Of a stretch of DNA of 64,000 nt, positions 1 through 12,249 are shown piece after piece (positions within the stretch are counted from its first letter, which is position 1; each line of letters starts with the position of its first letter). The DNA comes from Argopecten irradians (Eukaryota; Mollusca; Bivalvia; Pectinida; Pectinidae), in the NCBI RefSeq assembly GCF_041381155.1, contig NC_091138.1, forward strand, positions 31,923,604 through 31,987,603, given 5' to 3'. The notes beneath the pieces were generated by a model. The model searched no databases and had not been told where the DNA came from. It was given only the letters and a program-made list of their open reading frames with translations. The translations under genes and the position numbers were made by a program.

Positions 1-1239
1 TTAGACTATTATGTTGAGGATTGCATTACTTAAGTTCGCAGCTATTTTTCTGATTTTCTAAGACCTAACACACATTTCTATCCGGCAAAACAAACAGATG
101 ACCATTCGCAAAGCTTCATTATTGCACAAGAATGGAAAGAGAAATAAAATTATTGTGTAGATATCTTTTTAATGCAAATATGTTTACAAATAGCCACGGT
201 GACCACCGGCAGGAGGATCTTAATGAGAATTTAACTCAACTCAACATAGCATTATATCAAAGCTAACATTACTTTCCTTAACCAATAACAACCATGCAAA
301 ATTCGACCTTTGACCTCGCAAATACACCAATGACAGTATAACTAAGGTACTGGCTTCGTTTTTTATCAACCATAGCATTTAAATAGTCTATAAATAGACA
401 TCCTTGCCTACAATGACCTTGACCTTAAGCATCACAAACCGTGATTCAGGAGGGTATCTGAAGTACCGTTATACTGTTGATAAAGAATTGATCTGGCGTG
501 GTCATTGTCAGTTTATCAGAGTTTATAAACACTGTCGGGCAAAAGCTCAGAGTTTACAACTGTCAGAGCCCGAGTTTACGGTAGAATCGATTGGCAATTT
601 TGTTAATACAAATGTGTAACCATGGAAACAAAGTTATATTTCACTGTTGGTAAGTAGGATCTGTATTTTACATACAAGAATTGCAATCCCGTTGGGAGAA
701 TTCAAGACAATAAAAGCAGGGAAGCTATCACATTATCCTTGATAGTTGTAATCGCCCTATCAGTCGACAGAGCCAAAAGCTCCCGATTGATAGAACTGTG
801 TTTACATTTCTACAGGAAGTTTATACAACTTTGCACTTTTGGGTTACGGCGTATACTGGATCTGGTCCGCCACATGACCAAAACGGTACAACAGCTTATT
901 AAGAGGAGGCATTGCAGACCTGTTGATGGACTGTTTCATCAGCTGACTTAAACTGTCCCTGCAGTTTTATGTTTGTCATTACACTTGTTTACACATGCAC
1001 TTGGAGATATGTATGCGTTTGTAAACACAGCCGACTGTTTCTTCTCCAACCACACTTTTCTGTAGGGCCTTGCATACCAGTACATTAGTGAGCATGCCTG
1101 ACGTATCACCTGGATACACTCCGCAAGGTAACATCCCAATTCAGTCTGACATCAACTGTCATCGCGGCAATCCATCATTTCCAAATTACCGCCACTACAG
1201 GCGTAACTTTATGTGGGGTGATATGGACATAACACGCGT
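1..1239. other. No gene recognised
   Basis: Open frames are short (up to 71 codons), lack recognisable motifs and have no supporting splice signals. It may be intron of the minus-strand PDE11 gene if that gene extends beyond the window. Confidence 0.5.
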
Positions 1240-1745
1240 AACTAGTTCTGTCATCTCACCCCGCATGTTATTGTCATCTCATCCCGCATGCCACGTCATT
1301 TCGTCCCAAGTGCAGTCATCTCAGCCCGCATGCCACTGTCATTTCGTCCCAAGTGCATCTGGCTCTGTAATTTCGCCATACGTGCCTCAGCCTTTACCAT
1401 CCCGATTCACGTGTTATTTGCCCTTTCACCCAATAACCTGTCACCCAATCACACAGTGTTTTATTTGCCCTGTCACCCAATCACACAATGTGTTACTTGC
1501 TCTGTCACCCAATCACACAATGTGTTACTTGCCCTGTCAGCCAATCACACAATGTATTACTTTCCCTGTCACTAAATCACACTTGTCACCGGCTTTTTTT
1601 TTTAAATTTATTACATGTGCATTACGAACTCAGTATTCTAAATGTCTTGTAATGCTCTGTCACCTTAACTGTCACGTGACATTATATCACGTGCGCCGTT
1701 CTGTCATCTTAGTAATCACGTGACACTGTATCACGTGCGCCGTTC
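1240..1745. repeat. Cluster of short degenerate tandem repeats
   Basis: Three adjoining groups occur. In 1240-1360, GTCATCTCA(C/T)CCCGCATG and CATTTCGTCCCAAGTGCA are repeated. In 1420-1575, a unit of about 35 bp, CAATCACACAATGTGTTACT and TGCCCTGTCACC, occurs about five times. In 1670-1745, a 42-bp unit with ATCACGTGCGCCGTTCTG occurs twice. The long open frame across this region is made by the repeats. Confidence 0.75.
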
Positions 1746-4700
1746 TGCTAACTCTACTGTCATATGTTAATAAAATCGTTCCCTCAAATTAAACAGGATC
1801 GACATTCGCTTAATAATCGCCCCGTTTAAGCTTTTGGACGACTGTGTCTTGGAGGTAGAAAACTCTGGCAAATCAATAAGATGGTTTCTACCCAGCATCC
1901 CAAATTATCTTCTTTTACAATACATTCACACGAGACATTAATCTTTATCTCGGTCATGGATCGTCCTTAAAATAACGACGCTGCCTCTACTGGAACCGTA
2001 TTGTTTATTGGTAGTTGTAGCTTTTACTTCAATACATTTATCATGTTCCATAAATTGCCGTCCCATATCGATGAAATGTCGCGATCGGGAGAGCTCGGTT
2101 CCCAGTACATTTAAGTTACTCACCTTCAATCTACACATACATTGTAGGATTAAACATATGGCCCAACCATCCCTCATCCATTCACAATGACGTCATAAGC
2201 AACCTTACACGAAAACATACTCTATTAGTTTTAAACAGCCCGAGTAGAGATTAGGTTAGAATAGTGCTCAAAATTCATGATCAGAGTCACCATAACTCTT
2301 GTCACAAATAGAGCGGGTCACTCGGCCCTCTAGGTAAATGATGGACCGTGACCGGACTAATTGTCCGGCACCAAAAAAGAAATTCAAGGAGTTGGCCGTG
2401 GTAGTACTACATATATATCATGTTTTTTTCATGGATCGCGACTCTCATGATTTCCGTGTCACTAAAGACGACAATATACAGGTAACAACAGGTATAATGA
2501 GATTGATAGCGTCATATACAAATAGTAAGCTCCTAATATAGCGCACGCTGCTGTCAATCATCCGCAAGGTAAAGGTGTCGATGAATAGGTAATAATGATC
2601 TCAATGAGAGCTAATTGAATTATCGTCCTAAAATGTGTATTTTAGTTTCATATTACAATGTACCAATATTTGTGTATGTTTATGCAGCCCAATGCCATGT
2701 ATTGGACCTTTTATGAATTTACACGAAATTTTCATACATGTTAATAATGTGAGAAGTAGATTAATTTGGGTGAAAATATTACCAAAGTTTTTTCATATGC
2801 AAGATTGCTGAATTTTTATAGCATACATGTACATCAAACATGTTCAAGTAGGAGTCGGAGCTACAAGTGTGTGCTCATATATCACGTTATCGATGCATGG
2901 TATTGTCATAATCAATTAACAGTTTAACACATTTACAAACTATGTACATATATATAGTGTGAGGACATGTAAACGAAGGTTAGAGGTAGAAACAAAAACT
3001 AACAAGGTTTACTCTGTATACAGGAAGAGGTGGGGAAAGTAAATGGTGTGTGTGACGTAGGGAAGGGAGTCTGTAACTCCAGGAGGAGATAACTCGGGGG
3101 AGAGAGGGTGCCAAGAGACGGATGAGAGAGACAGATGGGGCTAAATACACGTGAACCCTTCTTTCAGATTAATTCCTCAAAGCGTTATAGGGCGTTTAAT
3201 TCGTCTATTTCTGAAGCTTTCTTATCAAGGTCAAAGAGAGAAGACATGAACATCGCTGATATCAGGCGCAATAGAAGAAAAATCAAGTAAATCTGAAAGT
3301 AATGATAAGCAAAGAGCGCCGGGATGCGATAACATATTATATCATTTGGCCTACAAGTGCGCCTATCATTTTGTATCAAGTCTGATCCGTCTCCCAGCCG
3401 AGTAGCTTTACACAGGAATGCACAACAGTGCGTGATATCTATGGCATTCGTATATTAGAATTAATGGTCGATCTCTCTCCCTCCCCCGGGCGGATACATA
3501 TCCCTTCCCCGGAGACAGCTTCCAAACTTATTGAATACTAAAGGATGCATGCTAGACATATATACAAAATATTAGGCGATTTTAAGTATAAGCGTGAATC
3601 TCATTCTCAGCCATCCGTGTTTGCTGGCAAGCGTAGTCAATTTATTCCGACCCTTGACTTCCAGTCAATTCGGGACGTTTCGTCTAGATGTATGGAAATT
3701 CACAATTATTCAATTTCTTGGGAAATCGAGTGGGAGAAATTCGTACTATTGTTCATCCAAACGATGCACAAATCATTAGATTTGCCACTTAGGTGAATTG
3801 ACGGGGTCAATGGCTGATTATTTGGGTTCAACTTGCAAAAAAAGTACTTCCCTCGGGGCAGGATCTATTTAGGTGGGTAATTAGTCCGTGCGAGGGCAGA
3901 AAACTACGCGCTTAGACGTGCCGCGGCCGGACAGGTCTACATCACACTTAGATAATAGGCAGAAAAACCTAGCCCAAAGGGTTTCACAACTCGGTTAAAT
4001 GATACTAATCCTGTCTTGGATTTAATTAGATTATTACCAGATAAATAAAAGGAAATGCTCCTCTGGGTAGGGCGTGAAAATGATGTCTGTGCCCTTGTTC
4101 GGTGTCTTATATAATGTATTGGTAATTGGTCAGTTTCAGTGAGATAGCACTATAAAAAGGTTTTTTTTAAGCTAGGAGATATACCGGTAAGAAAACATTT
4201 TCTAAAATTATACACATTTAAAAAACAAAAATGTGTCAAAAATCACTCAAAACATACATTTACTAAACAAAACTTGACATCAAATCACAAATTTCTTGTC
4301 AATGTATATTATTCTGAACGATCAGTCAACGTTTGATTAAAGTTAGTGGCGTGACACCTAGACAAAATCCCAACAATGAACGTGTCATGTGTTGCTGTCC
4401 GAGGTAAGTCTGAGTCCCCAGCGGATACTAGTATACCCTCGGCCTGCCATAAACAACTGGCCGTTGATTCCGATTTGGCGGCGTCCCTGACCGCGTCTGC
4501 TTCAGAATTGTATCACTGCATGTACTTTTTCTTACTTCTAAGAGTGATTTCATTTATGTTGTAGAAATAATCTCACAAATATTTCTACTGATTTTTTTTT
4601 AAATCATTCATTACAAGGAAACTGTCTTCATAATTTGAACTGTAGTGCTCAGAGATTCAACCCTGCGTTGTATGTAGATACGGGTTACATCACGCTGCAC

Positions 4701-6164
4701 GACATTACCTAAAATGTGTTTGATGTCAAGCACGTGAGACGGTACAGAAAAAACCTCTATCCCAGACTCTATCGAACACAACGAAATATGAACGTATCGA
4801 ACCCGAGGGATACACCGCCTTAATTCTACTAGACAGTTTGACTGAAACTTGAAATTGACTAAACAAGAATTTAATATCGAGGCTGTCTTACTCAATCCTC
4901 GTATAAAACTCTATTAGCTTGTACAAACCCTGCTTGGCTTTTTGAATACGCCTTCGGTAAACTTAGATTAGCAGGATTCCGTTACATAACTCGACTTTTA
5001 TTATTGATGGAAAGTTGTAAATTGGGTTTCTGAAATAAGATTCCGCGTCTATAAATAGGGACTTTGGGCCAAACAAATCGGTTGTCTAGATAGGTGCAAA
5101 TGTCATAAGAAAATTGGTTCACCTTAGCGATTGCTCATCATCCAAACTGGTTTACAGAATGATCAAAATATTGCCATCAAATGTACATTATTTACATTAT
5201 AATTCCATTATACACGCTACATATACAATATTTTACTAAATATCATTTAATACGCATTGCTCTTAGCGTCGGTGATAAAACCTACATCAATAATTGTTAT
5301 CGTATATGTTATTTAAAACTATTTCATTACTTTATTTACTCGCGTGTATACTCCAATGCACTTACACATTATCTCAAATCCATCAAACACAGATCACAAC
5401 TGATAAAGGTCACAAAACTCTATTTAAAATGTTCATTGATCTGAAATGACCTTTATGACGTCATTGCACCGGAGATCAACCACCGACACATCCGGATTTT
5501 CACGCTACATAACCCATGGGTTTGACCTGTAATTTTCAGAAGCGTACATAACATCCTAGATAGACCCGAAATATTCGAATATGTACCATACAGCCGAGAT
5601 AAACCAGACTTTGGTGATCTTCTACAGATATTCCAGCTACTCGACGGTTTGTCTCACCTCGCACAATGCTGAACACAGCAAAAAGTTCAATAACTTCAAC
5701 ATTCAAAGACACAACAAGTGGAATTCATTACATAAGAATTCACAGTGGAATATCTAAAAATGCGCCAATCATCGTAGACGTCTAAAGACACCAATCACTA
5801 AGACCTTCAAAATCACCAATCACGACAAACTATTCCAACGGCAGACCACTATTGCACCAATAACAGGAAGAAAAAAAAAAAAAAAAAAATTTAAAAGACA
5901 CCAATCACTGCTGACCGAAAAGCACAACAGTAACATTACAAAGAGATCAAACAAAACCGGTTATAACTGATGGTAGAATCAATACATAACTATTTATCAC
6001 AGCATAATACAAATACATTATACCCCATCAATCAATGGAGAATTCAAAGACACTAATTACAGCCAATACGAGCTAAACAGTACCAATATAAATATCAACT
6101 CTTTACGATATAAAGATGCTCCAACGCCGACAAATGGTATATTTCAGTTACAAACGCTACTTAC
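1746..6164. other. Non-coding, probable intron of the PDE11 gene
   Basis: AT-rich sequence with no recognisable exon on either strand. Notable only are a purine-rich stretch at 3020-3140, a fragment of the dispersed SINE (CAGTGAGATAGCACTATAAA, 4137-4156), a perfect inverted repeat CCGGAC-5-GTCCGG near 2354-2370, and a poly(A) run at 5871-5889. Confidence 0.5.
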
Positions 6165-6437
6165 TTTTACACCATTACCAACATTGAAAATTTTGAGCTT
6201 CTAATTTTACTTCAAATTAAAAATATGAAAAAAATAAATGATTGCATCCCGATAAAATTCCGTGGCACTATTTCCTACATGGAATGAAGTACTGATTGCG
6301 CATGCACCAAAGGCAAAATAAATGATTTCATATTATTTTTTTGTGTTAATTAGACATATATATACACGATAAAACACAAACTATTGTTCAAATAATGAAT
6401 ATCATTTATGCTCTGTCGGCGGTGGAGCATCTGTAAA
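6165..6437 (+). repeat. Unnamed dispersed repeat, copy 1
   Basis: About 270 bp that recur at 32371-32631. Shared blocks are ACACCATTACCAACATTGAA, TTGAGCTTCTAATTTTA, TACTGATTGCGCATGCACCA, GTGTTAATTAGACATA and TATGCTCTGTCGGCGGTGGA followed by GCATCT. There is no coding potential and there are no clear terminal repeats. Confidence 0.8.
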
Positions 6438-9400
6438 TAGTTTCGTATACAGAGGTCCCAACCTGTGAACTAGGAAGGGGAAGGGCGGTGTTCAGGAGAG
6501 ATACACACATTTCAGTTGTTTCAATAACACACGGTCATTGTAATTCGAGTTATAATGGGTTTTTTGTTGTCGCCCTCTCTGATAAAATCGTGCGGATTGT
6601 TTACATAGCTTGCGTCACTACGACTTTAAATAAGCGGTGTATTTTTATTGATGTGATTTATGCTAGTGATTGGCAATAGATCGATAGACAGCGGTAAATA
6701 GCGACTACAGTGTGTGTATTGAGGGTTTGGTCTGTGTACATGGAGTGCTACACTGTACAATGCCCGTTATACACACGAGAGCTGATCATGAAATCGTCAT
6801 ACAATATCGTCACTACGTCACAAAGATATCGCATATTCCCATACAGTACTTCTAGTAAATAGACCATCTTAACTGCGTTGTCATTAAAGTGAAATGAACT
6901 AAACGTTTCAGCGACCATGATTATATTAACGGAACGGGAAGATGCGCGTGAATTAATAAATGCACACGTTCTTTTACACATGCCGTCACGCGTGGCCTTC
7001 TGGTATATAAATAACACCAAGTGACCAAGGATATACGTTTTTCCTGACGTCAAAGCCTCGCCAGCTGTGCGGGACCTAGACGTTTGAAGTTCGGTGCAAG
7101 CATAAAGAGAATAGATTCCGTCGGAGAACGGATGGCGATCAGGCAACACGAATACCGCATGGCCACCATTCATAAATACACTTATAGATAATGAAGTGGT
7201 GATATGGAATTACAATTAGTGCCAGTTAGGTACCGAGTGACTGATTCACAGAAAGTTTGGAACGAGCTCCGTCTGTTGTTAGTAATGATTAGGTCTCGCC
7301 AGTAACGTAGAGGGTTCCCATTTATACCAATACGTTATTACTCGCCAGTAACAGCATGTTGTGAGGCATATGGTCGGACGAATCTGGTAAATTCGTTTAT
7401 TCTCCTAAAGCGAGTTTACATGGTGTGTGAACTCTTAATAACATCTCGATGGTTTTGCGATTGCAAGCATACGGATTTCCGAGAGCAGAGACGACCAATG
7501 AACAGGACGGAAGAGGGCGCTGGTATCGAAACCTATTCACCAATCGGAAGATGGCGTTAGTGTCCATGCCTATTTCATTGGGCTCCAATTCATCAAGTCC
7601 TTCAGATGATTACTAAATCATCTATCCAATTGACCATAGAGGCAGGCTGCTCTGCCAGTTACAATCAACTGTTTACTGAATTGTCCTGTTGGTAATGCGT
7701 TGTTGGAAATATTAAACGGCGATGGCGATATTTAGCCGACCATCATGTGCTAGAGTTTAGTTGAGAGAATTTGGCTCCAGGGAATCGCTATAATCGAACT
7801 AGCTGTTGTACACAGCTGGCAATATTGTGTCCTATCTCAGGGGAGAGTTCACAATCCACGGCTCTGTCCCCGGGGGCCGGGCCAATTGTAAACGATTTCA
7901 TTACAGGCAATCCACAAAGTATCGCGCCATCTCGGTTAGTCAGAAACAGTTTTGACAATGATTATTTGCATTCTATAGTCCCAGTAATTACTTGTCTGTT
8001 TCAATAAATTCACAGTAGAAAACCAGATAAGAAATAATATATTTCAGGAGTAATGGTCCTTTGTTTACATATTAGTGCTGTCGTTCGTTTTGTCGGAGTT
8101 AAGGAGCGATGTGTTGCCATGGGCTTCTAAAGACATGTAAATCAAATACCCAAATGCATGAATGCGTTTCTCTGTCTTCTGCAGACTATTTATGACGGAT
8201 GGTCCTTGGTGTACATATAAGTACTGTCATTCATTTTGTCGGTTGAGAATTTATCTTTGTCTCTCTCGAGAGTTCCCCTAAACCTACCCATAATCACTAC
8301 AACTCAGCGGGTGAGTTCATGGCTCAAAACACTACCAGCAACCGTTAGTATATATTGGGGAATGAGAAACGCACCGGTCTGTACAACATATATTTATTCT
8401 TCCTTTTTCGTACCACCACATCCAGTGAGGTACCCAATGGTAACAATAATTAATCGACATATTCGTCTTAGTTTGCAAAAGAGACTCCAACCAACTGATA
8501 AAACAAACTTTTTTTTGTTACTCTTGCTGCAATTACATTTATGCAGTTCAAGAAGACAGAATAGTCATTTCTGAGGGATGGTCGTACATTGAAGGCATTA
8601 TAAGAGTCGCCCCACAAAAGGTTGTTGACCTTTGACTTATAGACATGTCTTGTTTTTATTGTCAGTGTTTTTTTATGATATTGCACCATCCAATATCTAT
8701 TGCCATTTAACACTGAGTGTTGTGGTCCGTAAGTCGTAATCCTATTACCGAGACGGCTTACAATAAATCTGTACCATAATAGAAAAATTTGATTTTGATC
8801 TCTTACACGCCAAACTATAATGCACTTTCAACCGGAAGTATTGTGAAATCGCATCTCCAGTCATGCGTACTTGTGAAGAAATGAAAACCCCGGGAAATCA
8901 AGCATGGTCAATTTATATTGGAGTACATCAGGCTTGAATACTGCCTCTGACACAAGTATACACAATATTACACGCGATCCAACAGAGGATTGTCACCTAA
9001 TAGTTACACTATAGAACCTCTGTAATACGGACTGTACCTCGAAAGTGAACAGTTGCGACAGTTTCTATGCTCTGCAGCTTCAGTGAAACGAGAGGTGATT
9101 ATTTGCCCGTCTGTTTCAATTCGATCACTTGAGCTGTTGTTTTTCCACGGAAAACTGCGATAATGATGCCCCTAAGTTAAATATGAATAAATATCGACCA
9201 GTGCTAGGGAAACACATACGAAGTAATGAGCCAATTTGATGTATTTGCACAGTGGTCTTTGTGTAAGGAAATCCACAGCGCAATTTCCCACAGTACTGTG
9301 AACCGGTAGTCCCGCAGTACTCTCGGTTACAAGTGGTTTCACTTGCTGCATTCGTAATATCAATTCTTTTCCCAATATTCTTTTCATGTATTACATTCTG

Positions 9401-11041
9401 GTATTGAAACGGATGTTTCTTTTGTGTTTTGGCGTTGCAAAGTTCAAACGCATCTAAATCGAATCAGTTTGTGAATTATCATCGATAGTTCAAAATCCAA
9501 AAAAAAAAATCTTCATATTTTAATGTACTAAAATTGATCTGATAATCTTTAACTCAAATCATCCTAAAATAATCCATATCTAACAAATATTTGATCGATA
9601 TAATGCTGTATGCAAATAACCGACGTACCAATACTGAAACAAATGATTTTTTTCTTCTCCAATGCTATAAATCGTACAACTACCGGATAGAATTAAAAGT
9701 ATTATATACATATTCCAGCGTATTGTTATTATTCTAATCAAATAGAAAGACTCGTTTGATTATCGGAATATAGCGATTTTTTCTTTTATCCAATGAAACT
9801 ACTCCAATTTAATCCAATACAATTAGCCAATCACAGGCGCAGTATCATGATCATTTACAATTGAGTGCAATAAAACTCATCACCATAAGAAGTACCATAA
9901 TCTAATTAAAATTTTAACACTTTGCGAAAAAAATGGTCGCAATAGTAAATATTGCATACCATATATCACCCCAAAAAAATCATTACTGTAATGCAGTTAC
10001 AAATATCCCACCAGTGATCAATCGTACATTGTAGTAAGCTCATATTCAATAACGCAATGGAATTACTGGTTCGTTACAATAAAACATTACGTTTATCGAA
10101 AACAATTAGTTTGGAGATGATAATATGGCAGCATACAATATCATAAACATTTCTTAATTTCAATGTTCTCAATAGAGAAGCATTACAGAATTCAGAAGAA
10201 TTTAAGGAACATACTTAGGATCCAGTGATTTTCTTACTCAATTATTTCAGGGGTCTGTACCTTTGCTATTTGGAAAATACTACATTTCATCTTTCTTGAA
10301 GCATGTATATTTCAAGAAGTTTTAAGAGAATAAGGGATATATATACACACACATAAAATTGGATAAAATACAGCAAATTTTCTCTAGGGGAAGGGACCTT
10401 TATTCGGCCCCAAATGTACCTAAAAACACGGAAGGCTTTTAAGACTTTTTCCTAAACATCTGTAATGGGTTTTTCCCATAGTTTCTTTAAAGTTAAGGAC
10501 TATTGATGAAACTTGGTCCTGGTTTTATCCTACTACAGTTACATGTAGCTATATACAGCGTTGATCTAATGGTATGTTTTTCGCCTATACGACTGGACTT
10601 GTACGATAAGATCCAGCGCTTTCCTTCCACGAAAGCCTGTCAATATCGCCGTCAATATAGCCGGACATTTCGTGAGGATCCTTAATCATATATCACATCT
10701 AGATTACCATACTAAGCACCAGGGTTAGTGTTTACTCTGTCAATATTAGCCAGCAAGCAGACATTATTTTTTTAACACTTGTTTGACATTTTCGGCGGTT
10801 TTATGAGGCCAATTATCTGGCTTAATTAATTGTTACGACCCATGTAATCATTGTGCTGACATTAGTAGGAGGCATACGGAATAATGAAATGTAAGTGAAA
10901 GTATAAAAAGGTCAATCATTGCTACCAACATAAAAACAGTAAACTGTTAATGTTTCGTGTGATAATCTTTATATATTAATATCATAATGTGGTTCAAGAC
11001 ACGGTAACTGTTGTTCAATACCTTTAAGATGTCGTTCATTA
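6438..11041. other. Non-coding, probable intron of the PDE11 gene
   Basis: The longest open frame, 141 codons at 6748-7173 minus, has no recognisable domain or signal and no homologous look to PDE11. The part from 9470 to 10400 is very AT-rich. No RNA gene or clear repeat beyond the short direct repeat at 8051-8245 is visible. Confidence 0.5.
8051..8245 (+). repeat. Direct repeat of about 45 bp, copies 150 bp apart
   Basis: TGGTCCTTTGTTTACATATT at 8051 and TGGTCCTTGGTGTACATATA at 8201 begin two diverged copies, both ending in CATTTTGTCGG or CGTTTTGTCGG. Confidence 0.7.
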
Positions 11042-12246
11042 TGCTAGGTTTACACTATGTTCCCGGCGATCACGGTAGCCCCGTTTGCCCGAAACGTGGT
11101 GCGCCGTGGAGTTTTTGCTATTTTTGTCTCTGTATTCAAGTTGAGCTAGGTCTTGTGAAGTTTTGCCACGGTCTTTTACGGATTACGTCATGGACCGTGG
11201 ATATACGGGAAAGTGCTGTTCCGGGAGGTTAAAGGTACACTACGGCTTTAGCACGGTCTATCAAGAATACCACTACGTTCTCACTAGGCCTGTTACGATC
11301 TGATGAGGTCTGCCACGTTTTACACGTTTTGATCAAGCTACGATACGTTTTTCACGGTCCGCCAAGGCTTACTAGGGATGAAAGTCTGATGCCGGGATTT
11401 TTTTGAAGCAAATGAAACAATATTTATTGCCGAAAATGTCATTTCAAACACATTTTAATTACAAATTATATTTGGTATGAATATATAATTATTATAGCCA
11501 AGTGTTTTTACGCCATTTTTTTCTGTAATGGTTAATCACTTAATCTGTCTTTTGCAATAATAGCTTTTGTATAATTTGATGGTTTTAATGTGTTTGATAA
11601 TGACTATTTCTATTTAATAATACAAATAATCCATGAAGTAGCAAATATGTACCAGGCCAGGCAATGATACTTCATCAGATATTGGTTGCAACGTAAGACC
11701 GTAATAAGACGTAACACGCCGTATCACGTCGGGCTTCCAACCGCTACAAGCCGTGATGTGCCTTGACAGAACGTATCGAAACGGATATCATCCACCTTGG
11801 CTTGCCGTCAAAACCTTGACAAACCTTGACAAAACGGCACAAAACGTGTAGCCAATCTGCATCAACCGTGATAAAACGTGGAAAAAACGCAACAGAACGT
11901 CACAAAACTTGAAATCACCGTTAGATTCCGGAAAACGTGCTTGCTGCCCGTTCCACCACGGACCATCTGGAAGTTTTGTTACGGCCTCGCACGCATTGTT
12001 ACGTTTTGTTACGTCAATCCCGTTTTATGACGTCCTGTGGCGTTTACCATCTGTACCGTGACTGCCGTGGCAAATTTTTTGACAGTTTAAAAATCTGGCA
12101 CGGCATCCACGGTAATCACGACCGCTCACGTTTGTCTATCACGTCCTTCTGCGTTGTCTCAAGTTGTCTCGCGGTCACCACGTTTTGTCCACGGTGGCCC
12201 GAAACGGGGCTGCCGTGGCCGCCGGGAACATAGTGTAAACCTAGCA
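11042..12246. mobile_element. Non-autonomous DNA transposon with long terminal inverted repeats, PIF/Harbinger-like
   Basis: The left end TGCTAGGTTTACACTATGTT is repeated in inverted orientation at the right end (12227-12246), and the match continues inward for about 60 bp. The element is flanked by TTA on both sides (11039-11041 and 12247-12249). A 3-bp TTA/TAA duplication is characteristic of PIF/Harbinger. The 1205-bp interior is rich in short ACGG/CCGT motifs in both orientations and has no recognisable transposase. The class is inferred from the duplication length only. Confidence 0.8.
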
Positions 12247-12249
12247 TTA

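Noticed and set aside
1070-1723. 217-codon open frame as a gene
   Set aside because: It crosses three tandem repeat groups and its His/Pro/Ser-rich product only mirrors those repeats.
6748-7173. 141-codon open frame on the minus strand as a gene
   Set aside because: No recognisable domain, no signal, no splice context, and a length that can occur by chance in 64 kb.
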